Translations under genes and position numbers: made by a program
From: Mesorhizobium sp. M9A.F.Ca.ET.002.03.1.2
GTDB lineage: Bacteria > Pseudomonadota > Alphaproteobacteria > Rhizobiales > Rhizobiaceae
Direction: 5' to 3'
Length of the DNA stretch: 64,000 bases
Assembly (NCBI RefSeq): GCF_003952365.1
Contig: NZ_CP034443.1
Location: 5,511,001 to 5,575,000, forward strand
In this document: in pieces, positions 56,126 to 64,000 of the stretch
How the letters are laid out: the number at the start of each line of letters is the position of its first letter
Position numbering within the stretch: position 1 is the stretch's first letter
The notes under the pieces: generated by a model
The model's input: only the letters and a program-made list of their open reading frames with translations
Told to the model about the DNA's origin: nothing
Database searches by the model: none

Positions 56126-57280
56126 CTATCCACCACGGACGGAGGGATGCCAAAACGTGACTGCTCTCTCGAAAAGAGCGACCACGCCATAAAAGACCGA
56201 ACCCGCAAGTGCTGCAACTGCGATTTCGGCCCACACCATATCGATGTTCATCCGCCCGACTTCGGTCGAAATCCGAAATCCCATGCCGACCACCGGCGTG
56301 CCGAAGAACTCCGCGACGATGGCGCCGATCAGCGCCAGCGTCGAATTGATCTTCAGCGCGTTGAAGATGAAGGGTGCCGCTGCCGGCAACCTGAGCTTGA
56401 ACAGCGTCTGCCAGTAACTCGACGCATAGGTGCGCATCAGGTCGCGCTCCATATGACCGGAGGCGGCGAGCCCGGCGACCGTGTTCACCAGCATCGGGAA
56501 GAAGGTCATGATGATGACGACCGCCGCCTTCGACTGCCAGTCGAAGCCGAACCACATGACCATGATCGGCGCCACGCCGATGATCGGCAGCGCCGACACC
56601 ATGTTGCCGATCGGCAGCAGTCCGCGGCGCAGGAACGGCACGCGATCAGCCGCGATTGCCGCGAGGAAGCCGGCACCGCTGCCGACGATGTAGCCGAAGA
56701 TCACCGCCTTGAAGATGGTCTGCCGCACGTCGGCGGCCAGCACCGGCAGCGAATTGGCGATGCGCGCTCCGATTGCACTTGGTGGCGGCAGCAGGATGAA
56801 GGGGATGCCGGCGCCGCGCGTCACCGCCTCCCAGATGATCAGGATCCAGGCGCCGAAGATGGCCGGGATGATCAGCCTCGAAGCGGTCGCCACCCAGCGC
56901 GAAACAGGGTGCGTCGCCGACAGCACGCTGACGCAACGCCAGGCGAGCAGCCAGGCTGCCGCGAGCAGCAGAAAGAACGGCGCCAGCGCCGTGCCTTCGA
57001 AACCATTTATGCCGCTGATCAACAGCCAGGCGATCCAATGCGCGCCGACGAACAGCACCACGGCTTCGATGACTGGCGGTATCCTGGTCATCGAGACCAG
57101 AGCGGTGACGACAAGCAAGCCGAACATCAGCCCTTTCGTGCCGAGATAGGGATACTCGACGCTTGACGCGGGTTGCGCCAGTGCGGCTGCCTCCGGCGCC
57201 GACATGGCGCCAAGCACAGCCGCGATCATGCAGAGCACGATTGCAGTTACCGCTTGCCAGGACGGCTTCAGCCAATTCAT
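56126..57280 (-). CDS. ABC transporter permease with N-terminal extension
   Basis: The 384-residue permease has four or five extra N-terminal helices (residues about 1-130) before the BPD_transp_1 domain (about 180-375), whose loop SSYWQTLFKLRLPAAAPFIFNALKINSTLALIGAIVAEFFG (in part) is the EAA region that docks the ATPase. Start at ATG 57280 overlaps the upstream permease stop by 4 bp; the frame is open further upstream without similarity. The extra N-terminal segment is longer than in SsuC/TauC-type permeases. Confidence 0.9.
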   Translation of the reverse strand: MNWLKPSWQAVTAIVLCMIAAVLGAMSAPEAAALAQPASSVEYPYLGTKGLMFGLLVVTALVSMTRIPPVIEAVVLFVGAHWIAWLLISGINGFEGTALAPFFLLLAAAWLLAWRCVSVLSATHPVSRWVATASRLIIPAIFGAWILIIWEAVTRGAGIPFILLPPPSAIGARIANSLPVLAADVRQTIFKAVIFGYIVGSGAGFLAAIAADRVPFLRRGLLPIGNMVSALPIIGVAPIMVMWFGFDWQSKAAVVIIMTFFPMLVNTVAGLAASGHMERDLMRTYASSYWQTLFKLRLPAAAPFIFNALKINSTLALIGAIVAEFFGTPVVGMGFRISTEVGRMNIDMVWAEIAVAALAGSVFYGVVALFERAVTFWHPSVRGG

Positions 57281-58155
57281 GCCGGCCTCCCGCCCATGGC
57301 GCGGTCGACGAGGCGCCCGGCAATGCCGACCACCATCACCAGCAACGCCGCCACCACCGAGCCGGCGACCAGCGCCGACCAGATGTCGATGGTCTGGCTG
57401 TAATAGGCGCCGGCGAGCAGCTTGGCGCCAATGCCGGCGACGGCGCCGGTCGGCAGTTCGCCGACAATGGCGCCGACGAGGCTGGCGGCGACCGCCACCT
57501 TCATCGAGGTGAACAGGAACGGCACCGAAGCCGGCACGCGCAATTTCCAGAAGGTCTGCGAAGGGCTGGCATTGTAGGTGTGCATCAGGTCGAGATGGGT
57601 GAGTTCCGGCGAACGCAGCCCCTTGACCATGCCGACGGCCACCGGGAAGAACGACAGATAGGTCGAGATCAGCGCTTTCGGGATCAGCCCGGTGACGCCG
57701 ATCGCCGCCAGCACGACGATGATCATCGGCGCCACCGCCAGGATCGGAATGGTCTGCGAGGCGATGATCCATGGCATCAGGCTGCGGTCGAGCGTCGCGA
57801 CATGCACGATGCCGACGGCAATGACGATGCCGAGTGCGGTGCCGAAAGCGAAGCCGAGCAGTGTCGAGGACAGCGTCACCCAGGCATTGTAGACGAGGCT
57901 GCGGCTCGAGGTGACGCTGCGCAGAAACGTGTTTTCGAAGAAATTCGCTGCCACCTGATGCGGCGCCGGCAGCGTCGGCTTCGGCTGCGACAGCGTTTTG
58001 CCGATGAATTCCACAACGCCCGGGGTCTCATTGGCACGGCGGTCGAGATCGCGCTGGAACGGCGCGTTGAGGATGACAGCGAAGACGTACCAGACGATCA
58101 CCACGCCCGCGAGGATCGAGGTCACCGGAACGATCTTGTCGCGAAAGGAGTCCAT
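57277..58155 (-). CDS. ABC transporter permease
   Basis: The 292-residue protein has one N-terminal helix (VTSILAGVVIVWYVFAVIL), a periplasmic stretch and a BPD_transp_1 domain with about five helices. The ATPase-docking loop is LMHTYNASPSQTFWKLRVPASVPFLFTSMKVAVAASLVGAIVGE (in part). Together with the next permease it should form the membrane channel. It is separated from the ATPase gene upstream by 366 bp of repeats, and overlaps the second permease by 4 bp. Confidence 0.92.
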   Translation of the reverse strand: MDSFRDKIVPVTSILAGVVIVWYVFAVILNAPFQRDLDRRANETPGVVEFIGKTLSQPKPTLPAPHQVAANFFENTFLRSVTSSRSLVYNAWVTLSSTLLGFAFGTALGIVIAVGIVHVATLDRSLMPWIIASQTIPILAVAPMIIVVLAAIGVTGLIPKALISTYLSFFPVAVGMVKGLRSPELTHLDLMHTYNASPSQTFWKLRVPASVPFLFTSMKVAVAASLVGAIVGELPTGAVAGIGAKLLAGAYYSQTIDIWSALVAGSVVAALLVMVVGIAGRLVDRAMGGRPA

Positions 58156-58176
58156 CAGCGGCCCTCGCGAGGTTGG

Positions 58177-58233
58177 CCCCCTCCTCTCCCCAACGGGGAG
58201 AGGGTGGCCAGAGCGAAGCGGAGGTCGGGGGAC
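58177..58233. repeat. Short palindromic repeat with CTCTCCCC hairpin
   Basis: CTCTCCCC-AAC-GGGGAGAG forms a hairpin, flanked by CCCCCT and by GGTCGGGGGAC, so that the outer ends also pair. The text resembles a repeat common in Mesorhizobium. It begins 22 bp before the first permease start (on its 5' side). Confidence 0.6.
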
Positions 58234-58272
58234 TTCGGCGGCAACGACGTTACCCTGCCGCGCCCTCTCTTC

Positions 58273-58487
58273 GTCATCCTAGGGCGAAGCAAGGAGCGAA
58301 GCGACGCGGCGCAGACCCTAGGATCCATTCCGTTACCTCCAAGCATTACGGCGGTGCGGAGCATGGCTCCCTCCACCTCGCCCTGCCTGGCGTATACCCT
58401 CAACCGCTTGCGCCCTTCGGCCGATGTCAAGGCATGGATCCTAGGGTCTGCGCACGCCGCTTCGCGGGTGCTTCGCCCTAGGATGAC
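58273..58487. repeat. Large inverted repeat with CCTAGG-ended arms
   Basis: The left arm (58273-58328) and the reverse complement of the right arm (58434-58487) both read GTCATCCTAGGGCGAAGC, a variable middle, then GCAGACCCTAGGATCCAT. Arms are about 55 bp and nearly identical, with 105 bp between. Each arm itself has inverted ends (ATCCTAGGG and CCCTAGGAT). No coding sequence fits. It lies inside the transporter operon, between the ATPase and permease genes. Confidence 0.82.
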
Positions 58488-58521
58488 GAAAGCGCGGTTG
58501 GCCGCTCGCACATGAGCCCCC

Positions 58522-59313
58522 TCAATCATCATAGCTGTGCCCTGCCCTGAGGCCGTCGCGGACGCGTGCCGCGATCGCCAGGAACTCCGGCGTCTCTCGG
58601 ATGTCGAGCGGCCGCTGTTTGGGCAGCGTCGATTCGATGACGTCGCTGACGCGGCCCGGACGCGGCGACATGACGACGATGCGCGTCGACAGATAGACCG
58701 CCTCGGGAATGGAATGGGTGACGAAGCAGATGGTCTTGTTGGTCCGTTTCCAGAGTTCCAAAAGCTGTTCGTTGAGATGGTCGCGCACGATCTCGTCCAG
58801 CGCTCCGAACGGCTCGTCCATCAACAGAAGATCGGCGTCGAAGGCCAGCGCCCGCGCGATCGAGGCGCGCTGCTGCATGCCGCCGGAAAGCTGCCAGGGA
58901 TATTTCTTCTCGAAGCCCGACAGGTTGACGAGGTCGAGCGTGCGCTTGATCCGCTCCGCCTGCTCCGCCCTGGACAGGCCCATGATCTCCAGCGGCAGCG
59001 CCACATTGCGATCGATCGTGCGCCAAGGGTAAAGCGCCGCTGCCTGGAAGACATAGCCATAGGCGCGGTTTTCGCGCGCCTGCTCCGGCGTCACACCATT
59101 GACGGAGATGGTTCCAGAGGTCGGCTTCTCCAGGTCGGCGATGACCCGCAGCAAGGTCGTCTTGCCGCAGCCGGACGGCCCGATGAACGATACGAATTCG
59201 CCCTTGCCGATGGTCAGATCGACATTCGACAGTGCCTGCACCGGACCGTCACTGGTCTGGAAGGTCAGGCCAAGCTTGCTTGCCGAAACGACGGCTGGCG
59301 ATGCTCCCGTCAT
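58522..59313 (-). CDS. ABC transporter ATP-binding protein
   Basis: The 263-residue ATPase is of the nitrate/sulfonate/taurine type that partners NMT1-like binders. It has Walker A GPSGCGKTT, Q-loop YVFQAAALYPW, signature LSGGMQQRASIARALA, Walker B LLLMDEPFGALD and the H-loop THSIPEAVYL. It is the first gene of the transporter set on the minus strand. The cupin gene starts divergently 146 bp upstream. Confidence 0.95.
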   Translation of the reverse strand: MTGASPAVVSASKLGLTFQTSDGPVQALSNVDLTIGKGEFVSFIGPSGCGKTTLLRVIADLEKPTSGTISVNGVTPEQARENRAYGYVFQAAALYPWRTIDRNVALPLEIMGLSRAEQAERIKRTLDLVNLSGFEKKYPWQLSGGMQQRASIARALAFDADLLLMDEPFGALDEIVRDHLNEQLLELWKRTNKTICFVTHSIPEAVYLSTRIVVMSPRPGRVSDVIESTLPKQRPLDIRETPEFLAIAARVRDGLRAGHSYDD

Positions 59314-59399
59314 CGGCCGCTGCGTGCCTTCTCGTGCCGCTGCCGTGCCGGCCGGAATCCGGTTGATCTTTCCTCGATGTTGCTTTCCACTCGCCCCGT

Positions 59400-59453
59400 C
59401 CTATCCGACTGAGAGTTCCTATCCGACTGAGAGTTCCCACTCGATCGAGAGTT
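59400..59453. repeat. Three tandem 18-bp direct repeats upstream of the cupin gene
   Basis: CCTATCCGACTGAGAGTT occurs at 59400 and 59418 without change; a third unit at 59436 (CCCACTCGATCGAGAGTT) is diverged. The array ends six bases before the cupin ATG, and the last GAGAG may serve as its ribosome site. It lies between two divergent genes, so a regulatory role is possible. Confidence 0.75.
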
Positions 59454-59459
59454 GTCCCG

Positions 59460-59864
59460 ATGCCGCCCAAACCCACTTGCCATCTTATCCGCCCTGAAAG
59501 CTCTTATGAAGGCAAGCAGGGACTGAGTTATTTCGCCGGCATCGCCGCCGAGACGGTCGGCTCTTCCGGCATCTGCATGCATCTGCTCACCATGCCGCCC
59601 GGCGCCCGCGCCAAGGCGCACATGCATGAAAGCCATGAAACGGCGATCTATGTGCTCTCCGGCGAAGTCCATACCTGGTATGGCGACCGGCTTGAACAGC
59701 AGATCGTGGTCAAGGCCGGCGACCTCTTCTACATTCCCGCCGGCGTGCCGCATCTGCCGGCCAATCTGAGCGACGGCCCGGCCTCGGCGGTCATCGCCCG
59801 CACCGACCCCAACGAACAGGAAAGCGTCGTCCTGCTGCCGGAACTGGATGTGCTGGTCGCCTGA
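59460..59864 (+). CDS. Cupin-domain protein
   Basis: The 134-residue protein is a single cupin_2 beta-barrel. The metal-site motifs are HMHESHETAIYVLSGEVHTWYG (motif 1, with the two histidines and glutamate) and GDLFYIPAGVPHLPANL (motif 2, with the last histidine). It may bind or transform a small ligand, perhaps one handled by the neighbouring pyrimidine catabolic enzymes. It is the only plus-strand gene in the 54-64 kb region. Confidence 0.88.
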   Translation: MPPKPTCHLIRPESSYEGKQGLSYFAGIAAETVGSSGICMHLLTMPPGARAKAHMHESHETAIYVLSGEVHTWYGDRLEQQIVVKAGDLFYIPAGVPHLPANLSDGPASAVIARTDPNEQESVVLLPELDVLVA

Positions 59865-59899
59865 GGTCGGCATCGACGCAGAGGCCGTCATCGGCACCG

Positions 59900-60274
59900 T
59901 CACGAACATGATTTCAATGGCCCTATTTCTTCAAGGCCGGGAATGGTCACGAAGAAACCGTCCGCTCCCTTGTTGGTGACCTTGACGGTCTCGGTCGTCG
60001 TTCCTTCCTCGCCTTCAGCGAAACAAGTCGAACTCAAAGACTGCGTGCCAGGCGCCGCGACCAGTTGCTGCGCGAACCGGCAGCCGCTGCCATAGGTTTC
60101 GACGCCATCGGCGGTCAGCACGACATAGGCATCGCTGTCCTGATAACCGATCCGTACACCGGCACAACCGACGTCATTGCCATAGGAACCGGCAAGGACC
60201 TCAGCCGCTGCCGGACCGGTGGTAATGCTCGCCACAACCAGTGAGACGATCACTGCCGGGTTAGCCAAGCTCAA
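59900..60274 (-). CDS. Secreted protein of unknown function
   Basis: The 124-residue product has a signal peptide (VIVSLVVASITTGPAAAE) and a mature part with four cysteines (VGCAG, GCRF, STCF, KSC) that could form two disulfides. I do not recognise a domain. The start is taken as TTG at 60274, overlapping the dihydropyrimidinase stop as TTGA; a GTG at 60253 is another option. It sits downstream of the catabolic genes and may be co-transcribed with them. Confidence 0.65.
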   Translation of the reverse strand: MSLANPAVIVSLVVASITTGPAAAEVLAGSYGNDVGCAGVRIGYQDSDAYVVLTADGVETYGSGCRFAQQLVAAPGTQSLSSTCFAEGEEGTTTETVKVTNKGADGFFVTIPGLEEIGPLKSCS

Positions 60275-61722
60275 ACCCCGGTCGCCGGAATGCCCGTGCG
60301 TTCCACCTTGCGCGGTGCGGTAATGTCCTTCCAGGTTGACAGCGCCCGGTTGACCGCCGCATTCGGCTCGCGCCCGACGAACTCACCATGGCCGGGCTTC
60401 GCCTTGACATCGTTTTCCTGGATCGACAGTTCGCCGCGCGAGAAGACGAAGCGCGGCAGGCCGGTCACCTCGAAGCCTTCGAAGACGTTGTAGTCGATCA
60501 CCGACTGCTGCTTCTTGGCCGTGATCTTCTTCTTGCGCTTCGGATCCCAGACCAGGATGTCGGCGTCCGCCCCTTCGACAATGGCGCCCTTCTTCGGATA
60601 CATATTGAGGATCTTCGCGATGTTGGTCGATGTCACCGCGACGAATTCGTTCATCGTCAGCCGGCCGGTGTTGACGCCCGTCGTCCACAGCACCGGCAAG
60701 CGGTCCTCGAGCCCGCCGGTGCCGTTCGGGATCTTGGTGAAGTCGCCGACGCCGTTGCGCTTTTGGCTGGTGGTGAAGGCGCAGTGGTCGGTCGCTACCA
60801 CTTGCAGCGATCCGGCCTGCAAGCCGGCCCACAGCGAATCCTGGTGCAGCTTGTTGCGGAAGGGCGGGCTCATCACGCGGCGCGCCGCATGGTCCCAGTC
60901 CTTGTTGAAATATTCGCTCTCATCGAGGGTCAGGTGCTGGACCAGCGGTTCGCCGAAGACACGCATGCCTTTCTGCCGCGCCCGGCGGATGGCTTCGTGC
61001 GCTTGCTCGCAGGAGACATGCACGACATAGAGCGGCACGCCGGCCATGTCGGCGATCATGATGGCGCGGTTGGTCGCCTCGCCTTCGACTTCCGGCGGGC
61101 GCGAATAGGCGTGCCCTTCGGGGCCATTATTGCCCGCGGCCAGCAGCTTTTGCGACAGTCCGGCAACCACGTCGCCGTTCTCGGCATGGACCAGCGGCAG
61201 CGCGCCGAGATCGGCGCAGCGCTGGAACGACGCATACATCTCGTCGTCGTCGACCATCAGCGCGCCCTTGTAGGCCATGAAATGCTTGAACGAGGTGATG
61301 CCCTTGTCGACGACGGTGGCCATCTCGTCGAACACCTGCTTGCCCCACCAGGTGATCGCCATGTGGAAGGAATAATCGCAGGACGCCTTCGATGTCTTGT
61401 TGTCCCACATCTGCAAGGCTTCGAGCAGTGACTGCTGCGGCGACGGCAGGCAGAAATCGACCACCATCGTCGTGCCGCCGGCAAGGGCGGCGCGCGTGCC
61501 GCTCTCGAAATCATCGGCCGAATAGGTGCCCATGAACGGCATTTCGAGATGGGTGTGCGGGTCGACGCCGCCGGGCATCACATAGCAGCCAGTGGCGTCG
61601 AACTCATGGTCGCCATGCAGATTGGAACCAATGGCAACGATCTTGCCGTGCTGCATCAGCACGTCGGCCTTCCACGTGCGGTCGGCGGTGACGATGGTGC
61701 CGTTCCTGATGACTTTGGTCAT
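60271..61722 (-). CDS. hydA: Dihydropyrimidinase
   Basis: Dihydropyrimidinase hydrolyses dihydrouracil and dihydrothymine to N-carbamoyl-beta-amino acids, the second step of reductive pyrimidine breakdown. The 483-residue amidohydrolase has the metal-site PGGVDPHTHLEMPF, the carboxylated lysine region GITSFKHFMAYKGALM, LVHAENGD, YVVHVSCEQAHEA and ATDHCAF. All zinc ligands appear in place. The gene is followed by the secreted protein and preceded by the N-carbamoyl hydrolase (67-bp gap), consistent with an operon. The same fold handles hydantoins, so D-hydantoinase activity is also possible. Confidence 0.94.
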   Translation of the reverse strand: MTKVIRNGTIVTADRTWKADVLMQHGKIVAIGSNLHGDHEFDATGCYVMPGGVDPHTHLEMPFMGTYSADDFESGTRAALAGGTTMVVDFCLPSPQQSLLEALQMWDNKTSKASCDYSFHMAITWWGKQVFDEMATVVDKGITSFKHFMAYKGALMVDDDEMYASFQRCADLGALPLVHAENGDVVAGLSQKLLAAGNNGPEGHAYSRPPEVEGEATNRAIMIADMAGVPLYVVHVSCEQAHEAIRRARQKGMRVFGEPLVQHLTLDESEYFNKDWDHAARRVMSPPFRNKLHQDSLWAGLQAGSLQVVATDHCAFTTSQKRNGVGDFTKIPNGTGGLEDRLPVLWTTGVNTGRLTMNEFVAVTSTNIAKILNMYPKKGAIVEGADADILVWDPKRKKKITAKKQQSVIDYNVFEGFEVTGLPRFVFSRGELSIQENDVKAKPGHGEFVGREPNAAVNRALSTWKDITAPRKVERTGIPATGV

Positions 61723-61789
61723 TTTCTTGTTCCCTTGTTCTTATCGCGCTTCTGGCGAGCGGCGTCTGCGAGGTCGCGGTCTTATTCCA

Positions 61790-63040
61790 TCATTCGACGA
61801 TCACCGCCGTGTCGACCACGGCATGGAACAGCACGTCGGCACCGGCCGCCGCCCACTCCTTGGAGATTTCCTCGGCCTCGTTATGCGACAGTCCATCGAC
61901 GCAGGGGCACATCACCATGGCGGTTGGCGCGACGCGGTTGATCCAGCAGGCGTCATGACCGGCGCCGGAGACGATGTTGCGGTGCGTATATCCCAAGCGC
62001 TCTGCCGCATCCCGCACCGCCTTGACGCAGCCGGGGTCGAAGGTCACCGGGTCGAAATGGCCGACCTGCTCGATTGCGTATTTGATGTCGAGCGCGTCGC
62101 AGACCGTGTCGATGCCTTCGCGGACGCGGCCGTCCATCGCATCGAGCACTTCCTTCTCCGGCGAGCGGATGTCGATGGTGAAAACGGTGCGCCCGGCGAT
62201 GATGTTGCGCGAATTGGGATAGACCTCCATGTGGCCGACCGCGCCGACGGCGTCGGGCTGATAGTCCATGGCGATCTCGTGCACCAGCTCGATCACCCGC
62301 GCCATGCCGAGCCCGGCATTGCGGCGCTTCGGCATCGGCGTCGAGCCGGTATGCGCCTCCTTGCCGGTCAGCGTCACCTGCAGCCATTTCAGCCCTTGGC
62401 CGTGGGTGACGACACCGATGTCGATGCCCTCGTCCTCGAGGATCGGCCCTTGCTCGATATGCAATTCGAAGAAGGCGTGGATTCGGCGCGCGCCGACCTT
62501 CTCGGTGCCCTTCCAGCCGATGCGTTCGAGCTCCTCGCCGAATTTCTTGCCGTCCTTGTCGACATGGGAATAGACGTCGGCCTGGTCGAGCACGCCGGCG
62601 AAGACGCCCGACGCCATCATCGCCGGCGCAAAGCGCGCGCCCTCCTCGTTGGTCCAGTTGGTGACGACGATCGGATGTTTGGTCTTGATGCCGAGGTCGT
62701 TGAGCGAGCGCACAACCTCCAGTCCGCCGAGCACGCCGAGAACGCCGTCATACTTGCCGCCGGTCGGCTGGGTGTCGAGATGGCTGCCGACATAGACCGG
62801 CGGCAGATCGGGCTCGGTGCCCTCGCGGCGGGCAAACATCGTGCCCATCTCGTCGACGCCCATTTCGAGCCCGGCCGCGTCGCACCAGCGCTTGAACAGA
62901 TGCCGCCCCTCACCGTCTTCGTCGGTCACAGTCTGGCGATTGTTGCCGCCGGCGACGCCGGGGCCGATCTTCGCCATCTCCATTATCGAATCCCACAAAC
63001 GGTCTGAATTGATTCGCAGATTCTCGCCGGGAGCGGCCAT
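61790..63040 (-). CDS. N-carbamoyl-amino acid hydrolase / beta-ureidopropionase (M20 family)
   Basis: This 416-residue zinc hydrolase is of the allantoate amidohydrolase/N-carbamoyl-L-amino acid hydrolase type. The metal-site motifs are VGSHLDTQPTGGKYDG, TNWTNEEGARFAP, FELHIEQGPILE and the C-terminal SGAGHDACWINRVAPTAM. In this context it probably hydrolyses N-carbamoyl-beta-alanine to beta-alanine, the step after dihydropyrimidinase. It lies between that gene and the aminotransferase on the same strand. Confidence 0.93.
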   Translation of the reverse strand: MAAPGENLRINSDRLWDSIMEMAKIGPGVAGGNNRQTVTDEDGEGRHLFKRWCDAAGLEMGVDEMGTMFARREGTEPDLPPVYVGSHLDTQPTGGKYDGVLGVLGGLEVVRSLNDLGIKTKHPIVVTNWTNEEGARFAPAMMASGVFAGVLDQADVYSHVDKDGKKFGEELERIGWKGTEKVGARRIHAFFELHIEQGPILEDEGIDIGVVTHGQGLKWLQVTLTGKEAHTGSTPMPKRRNAGLGMARVIELVHEIAMDYQPDAVGAVGHMEVYPNSRNIIAGRTVFTIDIRSPEKEVLDAMDGRVREGIDTVCDALDIKYAIEQVGHFDPVTFDPGCVKAVRDAAERLGYTHRNIVSGAGHDACWINRVAPTAMVMCPCVDGLSHNEAEEISKEWAAAGADVLFHAVVDTAVIVE

Positions 63041-63109
63041 TCAAGTTCCTCTCATTTATTCACATATTGGGCGACGGTTCCCGTCGCCGCCCTATACGTT
63101 GTGGAGTAT

Positions 63110-64000
63110 CTAGTCCACCGCCCTCAGCACGTCGCGCACATGGTCGATCAACTCGTTGATCTGGCCCTTGGTGATGATCAGCGGCGGCGACAGCGCGATG
63201 ATGTCGCCGGTGGTGCGGATCAGCGCGCCGCGCTCGAACGCCTTGACGAAGGCCGAGAAGGCCCGCTTCGTCGGCTGGCCGGCGATCGGCGCCAGCTCGA
63301 TCGCGCCGATCAGGCCGATGTTGCGGATATCGATGACGTTCGGCTCGCCTTTGAGCGAATGCAGGGCATCTTCCCAGTACGGCGCCAGTTCCTCACCGCG
63401 GGTCAGCAGCCCCTCTTCCTTGTAGGTGTCGAGCGTGCCCAAGGCTGCGGCACAGGCGATCGGATTGCCCGAGTAGGTGTAGCCATGGAAGAACTCGATC
63501 ATGTGCTCGGGGCCGGTCATGAAGGCGTCGTGGATTTCCTTCTTCACGAACACCGCTCCCATCGGGATGACGCCGTTGGAGACGCCCTTGGCGGTCGTCA
63601 TGATGTCAGGCGTGACGCCGAAATAGTCGGCAGCAAACGGCGTACCGAGGCGGCCGAAGCCGGTGATGACCTCGTCGAAGATCAGAAGGATGCCGTGCTT
63701 GGTGCAAATCTCGCGCAGCCTCTCGAGATAGCCCTTCGGCGGCAGGATGACGCCGGTGGAACCGGCCACCGGCTCGACGATGACGGCCGCGATTGTCGAG
63801 GCATCATGCAGCGCGACGATGCGCTCCAGCTCGTTGGCCAATTCCGCGCCATGCTCGGGCACACCCTTGGTGAACGAATTCTTCTCCGGCAGATGCGTGT
63901 GCGGCATGTGGTCGACGCCGCCGAGCAGCGTGCCGAACATCTTGCGATTGGTAACGATGCCACCGACCGAGATGCCGCCGAAATTGACGCCGTGGTAGCC
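63110..64000 (-). CDS. Class III aminotransferase, beta-alanine--pyruvate type (partial)
   Basis: The C-terminal 296 residues are in the window; the gene continues past the right edge. This is a fold-type I omega-aminotransferase: ILLIFDEVITGFGRLGTPFAADYFGVTPDIMTTAKGVSNG holds the PLP lysine (TTAKG), and the edge still shows GYHGVNFGGISVGG. In context it would pass the amino group of beta-alanine or 3-aminoisobutyrate to pyruvate, the last step of reductive pyrimidine catabolism. It is 69 bp upstream of the hydrolase gene. Confidence 0.92.
   Translation of the reverse strand, partial: GYHGVNFGGISVGGIVTNRKMFGTLLGGVDHMPHTHLPEKNSFTKGVPEHGAELANELERIVALHDASTIAAVIVEPVAGSTGVILPPKGYLERLREICTKHGILLIFDEVITGFGRLGTPFAADYFGVTPDIMTTAKGVSNGVIPMGAVFVKKEIHDAFMTGPEHMIEFFHGYTYSGNPIACAAALGTLDTYKEEGLLTRGEELAPYWEDALHSLKGEPNVIDIRNIGLIGAIELAPIAGQPTKRAFSAFVKAFERGALIRTTGDIIALSPPLIITKGQINELIDHVRDVLRAVD

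Noticed and set aside
58156..58521. CRISPR array
   Set aside because: There are only two long inverted arms, not short direct repeats with regular spacers, and no cas genes are nearby.
59400..59459. TPP riboswitch near the NMT1/THI5-type transporter
   Set aside because: CTGAGA occurs in the tandem repeats, but the second conserved element and the pairing are missing, and the transporter is on the other strand.

Overview
The window is a GC-rich chromosomal segment from an alphaproteobacterium of the order Rhizobiales, most likely Mesorhizobium or a close relative. I infer this from the order of the division and cell-wall (dcw) cluster, the btaA-btaB betaine-lipid operon, the many GANTC (CcrM) sites near a division gene, the short palindromic repeats and the overall protein character. 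The assignment is recognition from memory, not a database search.

Positions 1-17.5 kb hold a complete dcw cluster on the minus strand in the order mraZ, rsmH, ftsL, ftsI, murE, murF, mraY, murD, ftsW, murG, murC, murB, a 316-bp gap, ddl, ftsQ, ftsA and the first codons of ftsZ. Most junctions are ATGA-type overlaps, so it reads as one long operon. A 10-bp-periodic TGGG array overlaps the likely mraZ promoter, and a dense GANTC cluster lies upstream of ddl. The ddl reading frame appears to lack one G in a G-run at codon 11-12.

Positions 17.7-23 kb hold a Cys/Met-metabolism PLP enzyme, a ParDE toxin-antitoxin pair, the RNase P RNA gene, a secreted lytic transglycosylase, an AmpD-like amidase, a DjlA-like co-chaperone and a small lipoprotein. 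Positions 23-37 kb hold a fused 5-oxoprolinase carrying two in-frame copies of a palindromic repeat, btaA-btaB, a frameshifted serine hydrolase, GH25 and MltB-type cell-wall enzymes, a divergent LysR-SDR pair, an ornithine/lysine decarboxylase and an EamA transporter.

Positions 37-54 kb hold a 28-residue membrane protein gene, metF with an ArsR-methyltransferase fusion regulator, trmO with a DUF2293 gene, a class IV aminotransferase, an SDR, a MOSC protein, a KASIII-like synthase, trans-aconitate methyltransferase coupled to a frameshifted RelE-RelB module, ettA, a membrane diguanylate cyclase, a periplasmic RNase T2, an alpha/beta hydrolase and a CoA-transferase/TPP-enzyme pair. Positions 54-64 kb hold a CHRD protein, an NMT1/THI5-type ABC transporter and three enzymes (dihydropyrimidinase, N-carbamoyl-amino-acid hydrolase, beta-alanine-type aminotransferase) that together look like a reductive pyrimidine catabolism locus.

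Four copies of one bipartite intergenic repeat (30.4, 36.8, 42.5 and 51.5 kb) and a large inverted repeat at 58.3 kb are the main non-coding structures. No phage, transposase, CRISPR array, tRNA or rRNA was seen. Three genes carry single-base frame disruptions, two of them in G/C homopolymers, so assembly error must be considered.
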